A stretch of 64,000 nt of DNA from Streptomyces sp. S.PNR 29 (GCF_030386795.1 NZ_JANUQM010000001.1:802363-866362), one strand, 5' to 3'. Numbered from the stretch's first letter, positions 44,380-54,320 are shown. A program made the numbers and translations. Notes: a model not told the origin generated them from the letters alone.

Positions 44380-44404
44380 TGTCGTACGCGGGCGGGTCGG
44401 GGCG

Positions 44405-46084
44405 TTATCCCAGCAGGCCGCCCACCAGTCCGGGCTGGCCGGAGGAGGACGATCCGCCGCCGCCGTTGCCGCCGGTGGAACCGCCGCCGCCGGAGCCGCC
44501 GCCGCCGGAGCCGCCGCCGGAGGTCGGGCCGGAGCTGGTGCTCGGGGCCTGCCCGGCCGGGGAGGACTGCCGGGGCGGGGCTTGTCCCGCGGTGCCCTGG
44601 GTCTGGCTGGGCCGGCCGCCGGTGACGGTGCCGGTCTCCCGGGTGGCGCCGGGCGTGGTGGCGCCGGTGGAGGGGGTGGCCGTTCCCGAGGTGGCGCCCT
44701 GGGTGGGTGAGGTGGGGGCGGACGGGGTCTTCTTCTGCCGCTTGGCGGGCTCCTGCGGGAGCGGGGAGCCGGGCAGTTCGTTGCGGGGGGCCTCGCCCGG
44801 TCCGGGGACGACCACGCGGTCGGCGTCGCGGACGGCGCCGCCGAGCAGGGAGCCGACGAGGAGGGTGAGGCCGGTGACGAGGAACGTGACGAGGGCGCCG
44901 CGGCGCAGGACGTACAGGCGCAGGTCCCAGATGTCGGCGCGGGGTCCGAGGCGGCGCCAGGCGCTGCCGGCGAGGCGGCCGTCGACGGAGTAGACGGGGG
45001 CGCCGGCGATGATCAGCGGGGACCAGGCGGCGAGGTAGATGATGTCGGGGGTCTGGTAGGCGGGGACGCTCTTCCAGCTGACGGTGACGAGAAGCGCGGC
45101 GGAGAGCAGGGCGCCGCCGACGGCGGCGACGCGCTGCCAGCAGCCGAGGACGGTGAGGACGCCCACGATGACCTGGGCGAAGGCGATGGCGAGGCCGGAG
45201 CCGACGGGGTGCTGGAGGGCGAACTGGCGCAGTGGCTCGGCGACTTCCCAGGGGTGCAGGGTGTTGAGCCAGGTGACCATGGAGCCGCGTTTGCCGCCGT
45301 TGAAGTAGACGGGGTCGCAGAGCTTGCCCATGCCGGCGTAGATGGTGATGCAGCCGAGCAGGACGCGGAGGGGGAGGAGGACGACGCCGAGGTTCATGCG
45401 GCGGCCGGGGTAGTAGGCGTGCCGGGCCGGGTCGTCGCCGTGGCGCTTGACCTGCTGCTCGGTGGTGTCCGCGTCCTGGGTGAGCGGGGTGTCGTCGAAG
45501 TCCTGGCCGCTGTGGGCGGGTTCGTCGTAGGCGCTGCCCACGGTGCGCATACGGGGCAGCAGCCGGGCTCCTTCGGGGAGCGGCATGCGCTGGGCGCCCA
45601 CGACCGGTGTGGGGAGGGTCTGGGCGGCGAGGTCGTCATCGTAGCCGTCGTGGGCCGGGCTGCCGGGGGTGGCGTCGACGCGGGGGATGACCTGGGTGGC
45701 TCCGGCGTCGGCGGCGGGCCGGTCGTGGCCGGCGGCTCCGCTGCGTACGGCCTGGAGCAGCCGGTGGGCGCCGGTGTCGTCGGGGTCGGACCTGCCGCTC
45801 CAGACGACGGGCCGGCGGCGGGCGCCCGCGGTCGTGCCCGCCCTGACGGCGGTGCCGGCGAGGGGCATGCGGGCGGTGGCCTCGGTGGCGCTCAAGTGCC
45901 GTGCGACGCGCGGGGATTGGACGCGCCGTGCGGACGCGCCCAGCTGCACGCGGAAGCTCGCGTGATTGACGATGACCTGCGCCGGATCGCTCGGCACCTT
46001 CACCATGCTCAGCGCGGGAGCGTCGTCGTATCCCGACGAGCGGTCCCCCGTGGGTGTGCGGGGTGTTCTGGTGTCCACACTCAT
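44405..46084 (-). CDS. DoxX-family membrane protein with long termini
   Basis: A 559-residue protein. An unusual ~235-residue N-terminal cytoplasmic region, rich in Arg, Ala and Asp, precedes the DoxX four-helix membrane domain (about 240-400; LPLRVLLGCITIYAGMGKLCDP is its typical start). Another hydrophobic segment follows (ALVTFLVTGLTLLVGSLLGG), then a Pro/Thr/Ser-rich stretch and a tail of Gly-Gly-Gly-Ser repeats. DoxX proteins are linked to thiol/redox stress in actinobacteria. No clear ribosome site before ATG 46084. Confidence 0.85.
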   Translation of the reverse strand: MSVDTRTPRTPTGDRSSGYDDAPALSMVKVPSDPAQVIVNHASFRVQLGASARRVQSPRVARHLSATEATARMPLAGTAVRAGTTAGARRRPVVWSGRSDPDDTGAHRLLQAVRSGAAGHDRPAADAGATQVIPRVDATPGSPAHDGYDDDLAAQTLPTPVVGAQRMPLPEGARLLPRMRTVGSAYDEPAHSGQDFDDTPLTQDADTTEQQVKRHGDDPARHAYYPGRRMNLGVVLLPLRVLLGCITIYAGMGKLCDPVYFNGGKRGSMVTWLNTLHPWEVAEPLRQFALQHPVGSGLAIAFAQVIVGVLTVLGCWQRVAAVGGALLSAALLVTVSWKSVPAYQTPDIIYLAAWSPLIIAGAPVYSVDGRLAGSAWRRLGPRADIWDLRLYVLRRGALVTFLVTGLTLLVGSLLGGAVRDADRVVVPGPGEAPRNELPGSPLPQEPAKRQKKTPSAPTSPTQGATSGTATPSTGATTPGATRETGTVTGGRPSQTQGTAGQAPPRQSSPAGQAPSTSSGPTSGGGSGGGGSGGGGSTGGNGGGGSSSSGQPGLVGGLLG

Positions 46085-46245
46085 CTAACCGAGTGACGTG
46101 TCGTTAGGACACTGCCGTGACCGGCCCGATCTGTCCGGACCCCGTCAAGCTTGTCCTGGACGCCAGGATTACCCCGAGTGGGTGACGATGCCGAACGGTC
46201 GTTCAGCGCCGCCTGCGCCAGCCCCCCTGCCGATGCCGCGAGGCG

Positions 46246-47187
46246 TCAGCTCCGCCGCCGGGCCGCCTCGTACAGCACGATGCCCGCCGCGACACCGGCG
46301 TTGAGCGACTCGGCGCCGCCCGGCATGGGGATGCGTACCCGGAAGTCGCAGGTCTCGCCGACCAGCCGGGACAGTCCCTTGCCCTCGCTGCCGACGACGA
46401 TGACGACGGGGCCCTCCAGGGCGTCCAGCGCTCCGAGTTCGGCGTCCCCGTCGGCCGCGAGACCGACGACCACGACGCCGGCCTTCTTGTAGGCCTCCAG
46501 GGCGCGCGTGAGGTTGGTGGCGCGGGCGACGGGCGTACGGGCGGCCGTGCCGGCGGACGTCTTCCAGGCGCCGGCGGTCATGCCGGCCGCGCGCCGCTCG
46601 GGCACGACGACGCCGTGGCCGCCGAAGGCGGAGACGGACCGGACGACGGCACCGAGGTTGCGCGGGTCGGTCACCCCGTCGAGGGCGACGATCAGCGGGT
46701 CCTCGCCCTCGTCGGCTGCGGCGTCGAGGAGGTCCTCGGGGTGGGCGTACTCGTAGGGCGGGACCTGGAGGACGAGGCCCTGGTGGTTGAGGCCGTTGGT
46801 CATGCGGTCCAGCTCGGGGCGCGGGGCCTCCATGAGGTTGATGCCGCCGCGCTCGGCCGCGAGCTGGAGCGCCTCACGCACCCGCTCGTCGTTGTCGATG
46901 AACTGCTGGACGTAGAGCGTGGAGGCGGGCACGCCCTCGCGCAGCGCCTCGACGACGGGGTTGCGGCCGACGACCAGCTCGGAAGTGGACCTGCCACCGC
47001 CGCGCCTGCCCTGCGTGCGCCCCTGGGCGCGGCGGGACTTCGCCTGGGCGGCACGCTGCTTGGCGTGTCCCTTGCGCATCTCGGCGGGGGGCGTGGGCCC
47101 CTTGCCCTCCAGGCCCCGGCGCCGCTTGCCGCCGCTGCCGACCTGCGCGCCCTTCTTGCCGGACATGCGGCGGTTGTTCGCGGCCAT
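46246..47187 (-). CDS. rlmB: 23S rRNA (guanosine-2'-O)-methyltransferase RlmB
   Basis: A 313-residue SPOUT methyltransferase. The ~65-residue N-terminal extension is highly basic ([23 protein letters not shown]), then the substrate domain ([14 protein letters not shown]) and the knotted domain with [16 protein letters not shown] (motif 1), [11 protein letters not shown] (motif 2) and [23 protein letters not shown] (motif 3). It methylates a 23S rRNA guanosine (G2251 in E. coli numbering). It follows cysS on the same strand, a common actinobacterial pair; a hairpin lies between them. Confidence 0.93.
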   Translation of the reverse strand: MAANNRRMSGKKGAQVGSGGKRRRGLEGKGPTPPAEMRKGHAKQRAAQAKSRRAQGRTQGRRGGGRSTSELVVGRNPVVEALREGVPASTLYVQQFIDNDERVREALQLAAERGGINLMEAPRPELDRMTNGLNHQGLVLQVPPYEYAHPEDLLDAAADEGEDPLIVALDGVTDPRNLGAVVRSVSAFGGHGVVVPERRAAGMTAGAWKTSAGTAARTPVARATNLTRALEAYKKAGVVVVGLAADGDAELGALDALEGPVVIVVGSEGKGLSRLVGETCDFRVRIPMPGGAESLNAGVAAGIVLYEAARRRS

Positions 47188-47242
47188 GAGTTACCTGTCT
47201 CCGCTCTCTTACGGGAGTGTGCGTACGTACGTCTTATGCAGT

Positions 47243-47268
47243 GTGCCGCCCGGAGGGCCGGGCGGCAC
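47243..47268 (-). terminator. Hairpin between cysS and rlmB
   Basis: An 11-base perfect stem (47243-47253 with 47258-47268, loop AGGG) starts 22 bases past the cysS stop. It may terminate or attenuate transcription into rlmB. Confidence 0.7.
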
Positions 47269-47290
47269 AATCGATCACGGGCCGAGGGCC

Positions 47291-48688
47291 TCAGCGCGGG
47301 CCGAGGCTCCAGCGCGGTCCCTGCGGGCTGTCCTCGATGACCAGGCCGGACTGGCCGAGCTGGTCGCGGATGGCGTCGGCGGTGGGCCAGTCCTTGCGGG
47401 CGCGGGCGGCCTCGCGCTGGTCGAGGACCATGCGGACCAGGGAGTCGACGACGCCGTGCAGGTCCTCGCCCCGGTCGCCCTCGCCGGCCCAGTGCTCGTC
47501 CAGCGGGTCCAGGCCGAGGACGCCGAGCATGGCGCGGACCTCGGCGAGGCGGGCGACGGCGGCCTCCTTGTCGTCGGCGGCCAGCGCGCTGTTGCCCTGC
47601 CGGACGGTGGTGTGCACGACGGCGAGGGCCTGGGGCACGCCCAGGTCGTCGTCCATGGCCTCGGCGAAGGCGGGCGGCACCTCGGCGGCGGGCTCCACCT
47701 TCCCGGCCTTCTCCACGACTCGCTGCACGAAGCCCTCGATGCGCGCGAACGCCGACTCGGCCTCGCGCAGCGACTCCTCGCTGTACTCGATGGTGGAGCG
47801 GTAGTGCGGGGTGCCGAGGTAGTAGCGCAGCACGATGGGCCGCCACTGCCTGACCATCTCGGACACGAGGACCGAGTTGCCGAGCGACTTGGACATCTTC
47901 TCGCCGCTCATGGTGACCCAGGCGTTGTGCACCCAGTACTGGGCGAAGTCGTCGCCGAACGCCTTGGCCTGGGCGATCTCGTTCTCGTGGTGCGGGAAGA
48001 TCAGGTCGAGTCCGCCGCCGTGGATGTCGAAGGCGCCGCCGAGGTACTTGTGCGCCATGGCGGAGCACTCCAGGTGCCAGCCGGGACGGCCGCGGCCCCA
48101 GGGCGTCTCCCAGTCGGGCTCGCCGGGCTTGGCGGCCTTCCACATGGCGAAGTCGCGCGGGTCCCGCTTGCCGGTGATGCCCTCCTCGGCGGGCTGCCGC
48201 ATCTCGTCCAGGTCCTGCCGGGACAGCTCCAGGTACGAGGGCCAGGACCGTACGTCGAAGTAGACGCTGCCGTCGGCCTCGTAGGCGTGTCCGCGCTCGA
48301 TGAGGCCGCGCATCATCTCGACCATCTCGGTGACGTGGCCGGTGGCGCGCGGCTCATACGTCGGCGGCAGGCAGCCGAGGGCGGTGTAGGCGTCGTCGAA
48401 CGCCCGCTCGTTCTCGTAACCGATGGCCCACCAGGGGCGGTTCTGGTCCGCGGCCTTCCGGATGATCTTGTCGTCGATGTCGGTGACGTTGCGGATGAAC
48501 GTGACGTCGTAGCCGCGGTGGGTGAACCAGCGGCGCATGATGTCGAAGTTCAGTCCTGACCGGATGTGCCCGATGTGCGGTGCGGCCTGCACGGTGGCGC
48601 CACACAGGTAGATCGAGACGCAACCCGGCTTGAGCGGGGTGAAGTCACGGATCTGCCGGGCGCTGGTGTCGTACAGGCGAATAGTCAC
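47291..48688 (-). CDS. cysS: Cysteinyl-tRNA synthetase
   Basis: A 465-residue class I aminoacyl-tRNA synthetase. The HIGH motif is PHIGH (in [11 protein letters not shown], about 37-41), KMSKS is exact in [10 protein letters not shown] (about 268-272), and Cys29 plus distal Cys/His residues bind the specificity zinc. Full length. GTG 48688 (not a longer frame upstream) is 6 bases after TACCCT, so the mRNA is leaderless. It has the CysS rather than the MshC tail; the mycothiol ligase MshC is elsewhere. Confidence 0.95.
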   Translation of the reverse strand: MTIRLYDTSARQIRDFTPLKPGCVSIYLCGATVQAAPHIGHIRSGLNFDIMRRWFTHRGYDVTFIRNVTDIDDKIIRKAADQNRPWWAIGYENERAFDDAYTALGCLPPTYEPRATGHVTEMVEMMRGLIERGHAYEADGSVYFDVRSWPSYLELSRQDLDEMRQPAEEGITGKRDPRDFAMWKAAKPGEPDWETPWGRGRPGWHLECSAMAHKYLGGAFDIHGGGLDLIFPHHENEIAQAKAFGDDFAQYWVHNAWVTMSGEKMSKSLGNSVLVSEMVRQWRPIVLRYYLGTPHYRSTIEYSEESLREAESAFARIEGFVQRVVEKAGKVEPAAEVPPAFAEAMDDDLGVPQALAVVHTTVRQGNSALAADDKEAAVARLAEVRAMLGVLGLDPLDEHWAGEGDRGEDLHGVVDSLVRMVLDQREAARARKDWPTADAIRDQLGQSGLVIEDSPQGPRWSLGPR

Positions 48689-48774
48689 GCATACAGGGTA
48701 GTGGGCCGACGGGTGTGCATCCGACGATTGGTACGCAAGTTTGCACGGGCGCGCCGGGCGGCGGGCCGGGTGTG

Positions 48775-49269
48775 TCAGCCCGCCCGCACCACGAGCGCCG
48801 TGGCCACCGCCATCAGTCCCTCCTCCCGGCCGGGGAAGCCGAGGCCGTCCGTCGTGGCGCCGGAGACCGACACCGGCGCTCCCGCCGCCTCCGACAGGAC
48901 CTTCTGGGCCTCGTCCCGGCGCTTGCCGATCTTCGGGCGGGGGCCGACGACCTGGACCGCGATGTTGCCGATGCGGAACCCGGCCTCGCGGACGATGCGT
49001 GCGGCCTCGGTCAGGAGCGTGAGGCCCGAGGCACCCGACCACTCGGGGCGTCCGGTGCCGAAGTGCTGTCCCAGGTCGCCGAGGCCGGCCGCGGAGAACA
49101 GCGCGTTGCAGGCGGCGTGTGCGACGACGTCCGCGTCGGAGTGCCCGGCCAGGCCCGGTCCCTCGCCCTCCCACTTCAGGCCCGCGCACCACAGCTCGCG
49201 GCCCTCCTCGAAGGCGTGGATGTCGGTGCCGATACCGACCTGGGGAAGCGGCATCTCGTCAGAAGCCAT
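48775..49269 (-). CDS. ispF: 2-C-methyl-D-erythritol 2,4-cyclodiphosphate synthase IspF
   Basis: A 164-residue MEP-pathway enzyme forming MEcPP. The zinc site GIGTDIHAF (Asp and His, about 13-21), [11 protein letters not shown] (second metal His) and the C-terminal [13 protein letters not shown] are intact. Trimeric, cytoplasmic. Its ATG overlaps the ispD stop by 11 bases, so it is translationally coupled to ispD. Confidence 0.96.
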   Translation of the reverse strand: MASDEMPLPQVGIGTDIHAFEEGRELWCAGLKWEGEGPGLAGHSDADVVAHAACNALFSAAGLGDLGQHFGTGRPEWSGASGLTLLTEAARIVREAGFRIGNIAVQVVGPRPKIGKRRDEAQKVLSEAAGAPVSVSGATTDGLGFPGREEGLMAVATALVVRAG

Positions 49270-50023
49270 CGTTGAGCCTCCTGCGGGCCAGGACCGCCTC
49301 GGCGAGGACCAGGTCCAGGGGGCGGGTGACCTTGAAGGCCTCCTCGTGGCCGGGCACGGCCACCACCTTCAGGCCGAGCTGCTCGACCATGCTCGCGTCG
49401 TCGGTGACGTTGTCGGTCACCGTCTCGTGGGCGTGGAGCAGGGTGGCCCGGTCGAAGCCCTGGGGCGTCTGGACCGCGCGCAGCCGGGAGCGGTCCGGCG
49501 TGGCGACGACGGGTTCCGGCTCGCCCGGGGCGCCGGCCGGTTCGACCTGCTTGACCGTGTCCGCCAGGGGCAGTGCCGGTACGACGGCGGGCGCGCCCTC
49601 ACGGACGGCCTCGATCACGGCGTCCACGGTGTCCACCGGCACCAGCGGACGGGCCGCGTCGTGAACCAGGACGATGTCGTAGTCGGACGGCAGTGCGTCG
49701 AGGCCGAGCTTCACGGACTCCTGCCGCGTCTCACCGCCGGGGACCACGACGAAGTCGGTCCGCTCCGGCAGCGCGTGCGTGTCGAGGAGGCTCCTGACCT
49801 CGGCGGCGCCCTCCGGCGGGGCCACGACGACGACCAGGGAGACCGCCCGTGAGGCGGCCATCGCGCGGACCGCGTGGACGAGCATGGGTGTGCCGCCCAG
49901 CGTCCGGAGCGCTTTGGGGGCGCCGGGGCCGAGGCGTACGCCACGGCCGGCGGCCGGAATCACAGCGGCGGTCCGGGCACTCGTACGGGCCCCCGCGGGC
50001 GAAGGTCGCGAATCGTCAGACAT
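49259..50023 (-). CDS. ispD: MEP cytidylyltransferase IspD
   Basis: A 254-residue cytidylyltransferase of isoprenoid synthesis. Motifs: [21 protein letters not shown] (CTP-binding, Arg and Lys), [12 protein letters not shown] (about 120-131, metal Asp) and [14 protein letters not shown] 50023 follows AGGAA. It forms an operon with ispF; carD lies upstream on the same strand, 275 bases away, as in many actinobacteria. Confidence 0.95.
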   Translation of the reverse strand: MSDDSRPSPAGARTSARTAAVIPAAGRGVRLGPGAPKALRTLGGTPMLVHAVRAMAASRAVSLVVVVAPPEGAAEVRSLLDTHALPERTDFVVVPGGETRQESVKLGLDALPSDYDIVLVHDAARPLVPVDTVDAVIEAVREGAPAVVPALPLADTVKQVEPAGAPGEPEPVVATPDRSRLRAVQTPQGFDRATLLHAHETVTDNVTDDASMVEQLGLKVVAVPGHEEAFKVTRPLDLVLAEAVLARRRLNDGF

Positions 50024-50298
50024 CGGTTCCTGTCAGGTTTGTGTGCTCGGCCCAGGTGGGTATGGCCACATCGTGCTGGGCGCGACGCCTTGACCGGCCC
50101 CTTCCGTGACACCGGTCGAGCGAACTGCCCGGGTCCGGCACGCACAGTATCGGGGAGCCTTCCCTGGCCTTCCCGAGTGGGACGCAGGCGCTTGCGAGGA
50201 CGAACATGCCGCAGCGCCCGGCGACAGAGATACGTCATCGGGCACCGCGGCATTTCACTGTGCTGAAACTGGCTGACCTGAGCGGGCTGTGCCGCGCG
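50024..50298. other. Intergenic region between carD and ispD
   Basis: 275 bases with no gene I can support. It presumably contains the ispDF promoter and the carD 3' end. No strong hairpin or known operator seen. Confidence 0.4.
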
Positions 50299-50781
50299 TC
50301 AGGAGGCGAGAACCTCGTCGAGCAGGGCCTCGGCCTTGTCCTCGTTGGTGTTCTCCGCGAGGGCGAGCTCGCTCACCAGGATCTGGCGGGCCTTGGCGAG
50401 CATCCGCTTCTCACCGGCGGACAGTCCGCGCTCGCGCTCGCGACGCCACAGGTCACACACGACTTCCGCGACCTTGATGACATCGCCGGAGGCGAGCTTC
50501 TCCAGATTTGCCTTGTAACGACGCGACCAGTTCGTGGGCTCCTCGGCGTACGGCGCGCGCAGCACCTCGAAGACCCGGTCCAGCCCGTCCTGACCGACCA
50601 CATCACGCACGCCGACGAACTCCGCATTGTCCGCTGGCACACGTACCGTCAGGTCACCCTGGGCGACCTTCAGCACCAAGTAGGTCTTGTCCACGCCTTT
50701 GATCTGGCGAGTTTCGATGGCCTCGATCAGCGCGGCCCCGTGATGGGGATAGACCACGGTGTCGCCAACCTTGAACGTCAT
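50299..50781 (-). CDS. carD: CarD-family RNA polymerase-binding regulator
   Basis: A 160-residue global transcription factor. The N-terminal Tudor-like RNAP-interaction domain ([21 protein letters not shown]) binds the beta subunit, and the C-terminal helical domain (including the conserved Trp in [12 protein letters not shown]) stabilises open complexes at rRNA and other promoters. Essential in mycobacteria. ATG 50781 is preceded by GGAAGGGG. Confidence 0.94.
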   Translation of the reverse strand: MTFKVGDTVVYPHHGAALIEAIETRQIKGVDKTYLVLKVAQGDLTVRVPADNAEFVGVRDVVGQDGLDRVFEVLRAPYAEEPTNWSRRYKANLEKLASGDVIKVAEVVCDLWRRERERGLSAGEKRMLAKARQILVSELALAENTNEDKAEALLDEVLAS

Positions 50782-51223
50782 GTGACAGGTACCCCTTCCG
50801 TGGCTATCCAGGGTAACACGGAAACTGCGGGTTCTGAATGGCGTTTTCGCAGGTCAGGGCATATCTCGGGGCTTGACAACTGCGACAGGAACGTGCTTCG
50901 CCCAGGGAGTGGAAGAAGGTATTCGCAGGTCGGAGCGGCTGTCCGGGGCGAGCGAAACGCGTACGTTACACACATCCGGAGGCCCCTCCAAGTGGCCGAA
51001 CATCCCCATATGTCCGGTTCCAGGTGATCGACTTCCGCTACTCCGTTCGGTGGCCGGAGCGGGGATCCGGACGAATCCGGAATTGATCAAACGGTGACCT
51101 GGGCGATCGGCCGGTGATCAATTCCCGGCCCGCGCGTGCATTCCTTCACGGAAAATTTGCGAGGCCGTGAGGGGGGTATGCGGGGTCCTCTTATGTGAAT
51201 GTCGCGCGTGCCTGTGCGGCTGG
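50782..51223. other. Gene-poor region upstream of carD
   Basis: Roughly 440 bases with no supported gene. It should hold the carD promoter. Candidate short frames have atypical composition and no ribosome site. A small cluster of GATCAA/TGATCA elements (about 51080-51122) is visible but unexplained. Confidence 0.35.
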
Positions 51224-51259
51224 AGTGACTGAAGTGACTTGAGTGACTCCTGAGTCACT
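51224..51259. repeat. Three 9-base-spaced AGTGACT repeats and one inverted copy
   Basis: AGTGACT occurs at 51224, 51233 and 51242, exactly 9 bases apart, and its reverse complement AGTCACT at 51253. The cluster is about 130 bases before the lipoprotein gene; possible multi-site operator. Confidence 0.55.
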
Positions 51260-51385
51260 CGACGGGCTGGAAGGAGGGTCGGGTGCGGCAGTCCGGGGAC
51301 GGCTCGGTAACCTAAGGCCGCCGACTGACACCCAGGGTGGCTTCGCAGGCCGCCTCGCTCGACGAGTCAAGGAGTTGCCGCCGCC

Positions 51386-52048
51386 GTGAGCAGCAGCCTT
51401 CGACGCGGCGCCCGCGCCGCCGCCGCCATCGCGTTCTCGATCCTCCCGCTCGCCGCGTGCGGCGCCGGGCACAACGCCCAGACGCTGGAGATCAAGCCGG
51501 ACAACGCGGCGACGACCGTCGGCGACATCAAGGTCCAGAACGCAGTCGTCATCACGCAGCCCGATCTGGAGTCGACGGGCCCGGCCGCGATCTCCGCCAC
51601 CCTCTTCAACAGCGGCCGCACCGCGCAGACGCTGGACTCGGTCACCGTGGAGGGCAAGTCCGCCGAGCTCAAGCCCGCCAAGGGCAAGAGCCTGAGCATC
51701 CCGGCCGGGGGCTCCCTCGTCATCGGCGGCGAGAACAACGCCTCCGCCGTCCTCGCCAGCGGCCGCGAGGCCGTCCAGGACGGCAACGTGCAGAAGGTCA
51801 CCTTCACCTTCAGCAAGACCGGTGACGTGACTCTGCAGGCGTTCGTCGTCCCGGCCGAGCACTACTTCTCCTCCTGGGGCCCGACCGAGGTCCCGGCCGC
51901 GCCCGGCGCGTCGGCGACCCCGAGCGGCACGCCGTCCAAGAACGCGTCGGCCTCCCCCGGCGAGTCCCCGGCCTCCCCGACCGACGAGGCCTCCACGAGC
52001 GCGACGCCGACCGAGTCGTCCTCGGAGGACGCGGCGGCCGGCCACTGA
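51386..52048 (+). CDS. Secreted lipoprotein (copper chaperone PCu(A)C-like position)
   Basis: A 220-residue exported lipoprotein: signal peptide to Cys25 in LPLAAC, then an Ig-like beta domain (residues ~35-165; AVVITQPDLESTGPAAISATLFNSGRT, SLSIPAGGSLVIGG) and a Ser/Ala/Thr/Pro-rich wall-spanning tail. The beta domain resembles DUF461/PCuAC copper chaperones loosely, but the His/Met copper ligands are not evident, so copper binding is not claimed. GTG 51386. It is convergent with phoP and conserved beside it in Streptomyces. Confidence 0.82.
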   Translation: MSSSLRRGARAAAAIAFSILPLAACGAGHNAQTLEIKPDNAATTVGDIKVQNAVVITQPDLESTGPAAISATLFNSGRTAQTLDSVTVEGKSAELKPAKGKSLSIPAGGSLVIGGENNASAVLASGREAVQDGNVQKVTFTFSKTGDVTLQAFVVPAEHYFSSWGPTEVPAAPGASATPSGTPSKNASASPGESPASPTDEASTSATPTESSSEDAAAGH

Positions 52049-52066
52049 GCCCCGTACGACTGCACA

Positions 52067-52116
52067 CATGACATAGGGCGGGCCCCCTCCTGGGAGGGGG
52101 CCCGCCCTATGTCATG
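52067..52116. terminator. Very strong bidirectional terminator at phoP
   Basis: A perfect 24-base inverted repeat (52067-52090 with 52093-52116) with only 2 unpaired bases nominally in the loop, between the convergent lipoprotein and phoP genes. Confidence 0.9.
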
Positions 52117-52139
52117 CCTGTGTGTCACGCAGTCGCGGC

Positions 52140-52820
52140 TCACGGCTCGAACTTGTAGCCCAGCCCCCGCACCGTCACCAGGTACCGCGGCGCGCCCGGG
52201 TCCGGCTCGATCTTGGCGCGCAGGCGCTTGACGTGGACGTCCAGGGTCTTGGTGTCACCCACGTAGTCGGCGCCCCACACGCGGTCGATGAGCTGCATAC
52301 GGGTCAGCACGCGGCCGGCGTTGCGCAGCAGCATCTCCAGCAGGTCGAACTCCTTCAGCGGGAGGTCCACCTTGGTGCCGCCGACGGTGACCACGTGCCG
52401 GTCGACGTCCATGCGGACCGGACCGGCCTCCAGGGCGGCGGGGGTCACCTCCTCCGGCTCGCCGCGGCGGCGCAGCACGGCCCGGATGCGGGCGACCAGC
52501 TCACGCGAGGAGAACGGCTTGGTGACGTAGTCGTCGGCGCCTATCTCCAGGCCGACGACCTTGTCGATCTCGCTGTCCTTGGCGGTCACCATGATCACGG
52601 GGACGTTGGAGCGGCCGCGCAGTTGACGGCACACCTCGGTGCCCGGCAGGCCGGGCAGCATCAGGTCGAGGAGGACGAGGTCGGCGCCGTTGCGCTCGAA
52701 CTCGTCGAGTCCGTCGGGCCCGGTGGTCGCGACGGCGACCTCGAAGCCCTCCTTGCGGAGCATGTACGACAGGGCGTCGGAGAAGGACTCCTCGTCCTCG
52801 ACGACGAGCACACGGGTCAC
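52140..52820 (-). CDS. phoP: Phosphate response regulator PhoP
   Basis: A 226-residue OmpR/PhoB-type regulator. The receiver has the acidic pair in VVEDEES, phospho-acceptor Asp in LVLLDLMLPG (about residue 51) and Lys in YVTKPF; the winged-helix effector domain ends VTVRGLGYKFEP. GTG 52820 follows AGGTCC and overlaps the phoR stop by 4 bases (GTGA), so it is translationally coupled. PhoP is the master regulator of phosphate starvation and of antibiotic production in Streptomyces. Confidence 0.96.
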   Translation of the reverse strand: MTRVLVVEDEESFSDALSYMLRKEGFEVAVATTGPDGLDEFERNGADLVLLDLMLPGLPGTEVCRQLRGRSNVPVIMVTAKDSEIDKVVGLEIGADDYVTKPFSSRELVARIRAVLRRRGEPEEVTPAALEAGPVRMDVDRHVVTVGGTKVDLPLKEFDLLEMLLRNAGRVLTRMQLIDRVWGADYVGDTKTLDVHVKRLRAKIEPDPGAPRYLVTVRGLGYKFEP

Positions 52821-54103
52821 GGAAGGACCTCCGGAGCGGGAAGCGTTTCGTACGGGGATGAGTGGGGGGATGAGGACGCGGACCGCTCGGCCTCTCCGTC
52901 TTCTTCGTCGTCGAATCCGGTGCGGTCGGACCGCTGCTGGGCGCGGTCGCGGGCCACGCCCGCCTCCGGCAGCCGCAGGGTGAAGGTGGAGCCCTGGCCT
53001 TCGGCGCTCCACACCGTGACCTCCCCGCCGTGCGAGGCGGCCACGTGCTTGACGATCGCCAGCCCCAGGCCCGTGCCCCCGGTGGCGCGGGAGCGGGCCG
53101 GGTCGACGCGGTAGAAGCGCTCGAAGATGCGCTCCTTGTCCTTGTCGGAGATGCCGATGCCCTGATCGGTGACGGCTATCTCGATCAGGTCGCCGCCGGG
53201 TGCGTTGACCCTGCGGGCCGCTATGCCGACGCGGGTGCGGGCGGGCGAGTAGTTGACGGCGTTCTCGACGAGGTTGCCGAGGGCGGCGGCGAGCTGGCCG
53301 CGGTTGCCCCACACGAGCAGGTCCGCGGTTCCGCCGGCGGCCATCGTGATCTGCTTGGTGCCCGCCTGGTGCCGGCAGCGGTCGATGGCCTCGGTGACCA
53401 GTTCGTCGACCCGGATCGGCTCGGCGTCCTCAAGCGGGTCGTCGTTCTGGACCCTCGACAGGTCGATGAGCTCCTGCACGAGGTTGGTCAGCCGGGTGGC
53501 CTCGATCTGCATCCGTCCGGCGAAGCGCTCCACGGCCTCCGGGTCGTCGGAGGCGTCCATGACGGCCTCGGACAGCAGGGACAGCGCGCCGACGGGGGTC
53601 TTCAGCTCATGGCTGACGTTCGCGACGAAGTCGCGTCGTACCGCCTCGATACGGCGGGCCTCGGTGAGGTCCTCGACCAGCAGCAGCACCAGCCGGGAGC
53701 CGAGCGGCGCCACGCGCGCGGAGACGGCGAGGGCCTCGCCGCGTCCGGTCCCCCGCCTCGGGAGGTCCAGCTCGACCTGGCGTATCTCCCCGTCCCGCCG
53801 GGTGTCCCGGGCCATCTGCAGCATGGGCTCCACGGCGAGCTTGCCGCCGCGGACCAGTCCGAGGGCGTACGCGGCGGAACTGGCCTTGACGACCCCGTCG
53901 GCCTCGTCGAGCACGACGGCCGAGGAACGCAGCACCGACAGGACGGTGTCCACGCCGGGCGGGAGCACCGGGTCGGTGTGCAGGGAGGTGCGAGTAGGGC
54001 GTTTCTGTTCGCGCTCGCTCCAGCGGAACGCCAGCATGGCGATGACGCCGGTGAGCACCCCGGCGATCGCTGCCGCTGCGGCGACCGCCGCGTTCACGTC
54101 CAT
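52817..54103 (-). CDS. phoR: Phosphate sensor histidine kinase PhoR
   Basis: A 428-residue kinase with one N-terminal membrane segment (about 5-26, AAVAAAAAIAGVLTGVIAMLAF), a PAS-like region (60-160), HisKA with the phospho-acceptor His in FVANVSHELKTPVGALSLLSE (about 175-195) and HATPase with NLVENAVNYSP (N box) and GTGLGLAIVKH (G2). The lack of an extracellular sensor fits control through the Pst/PhoU complex. It is first gene of phoR-phoP; the divergent gene is phoU, with a PHO box between. Confidence 0.96.
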   Translation of the reverse strand: MDVNAAVAAAAAIAGVLTGVIAMLAFRWSEREQKRPTRTSLHTDPVLPPGVDTVLSVLRSSAVVLDEADGVVKASSAAYALGLVRGGKLAVEPMLQMARDTRRDGEIRQVELDLPRRGTGRGEALAVSARVAPLGSRLVLLLVEDLTEARRIEAVRRDFVANVSHELKTPVGALSLLSEAVMDASDDPEAVERFAGRMQIEATRLTNLVQELIDLSRVQNDDPLEDAEPIRVDELVTEAIDRCRHQAGTKQITMAAGGTADLLVWGNRGQLAAALGNLVENAVNYSPARTRVGIAARRVNAPGGDLIEIAVTDQGIGISDKDKERIFERFYRVDPARSRATGGTGLGLAIVKHVAASHGGEVTVWSAEGQGSTFTLRLPEAGVARDRAQQRSDRTGFDDEEDGEAERSASSSPHSSPYETLPAPEVLP

Positions 54104-54176
54104 GCATCCAGGTTAGGCATGGGATACGGTCCGGCCACAGCCGTCGGAGGGCGAGCTCGAACACTCGTCGCCCAGA

Positions 54177-54209
54177 GTTCACCTTGGAGCCAGTAATGGT
54201 TCATTTGGG
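54177..54209. promoter_or_regulatory. PHO box between phoR and phoU
   Basis: Direct-repeat units GTTCACCTTGG (54177-54187) and GTTCATTTGGG (54199-54209) are spaced by exactly one degenerate 11-base unit, the 11-base phasing of Streptomyces PhoP binding sites. It would serve both phoU and phoRP autoregulation. Confidence 0.85.
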
Positions 54210-54320
54210 GTGCCGGAAACGGTCGCGTAGGGGCCGGAACGTGGAAACGTGGGGGGTGCGGCTCACACGGCCGGGTCCGGCGCCCGGGCCCCCCGAACGA
54301 CACGTACGAGAGGAACCCTG

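Noticed and set aside
50873..51097. Possible small gene in the carD upstream region
   Set aside because: No ribosome site, random-looking composition and overlap with the promoter region.
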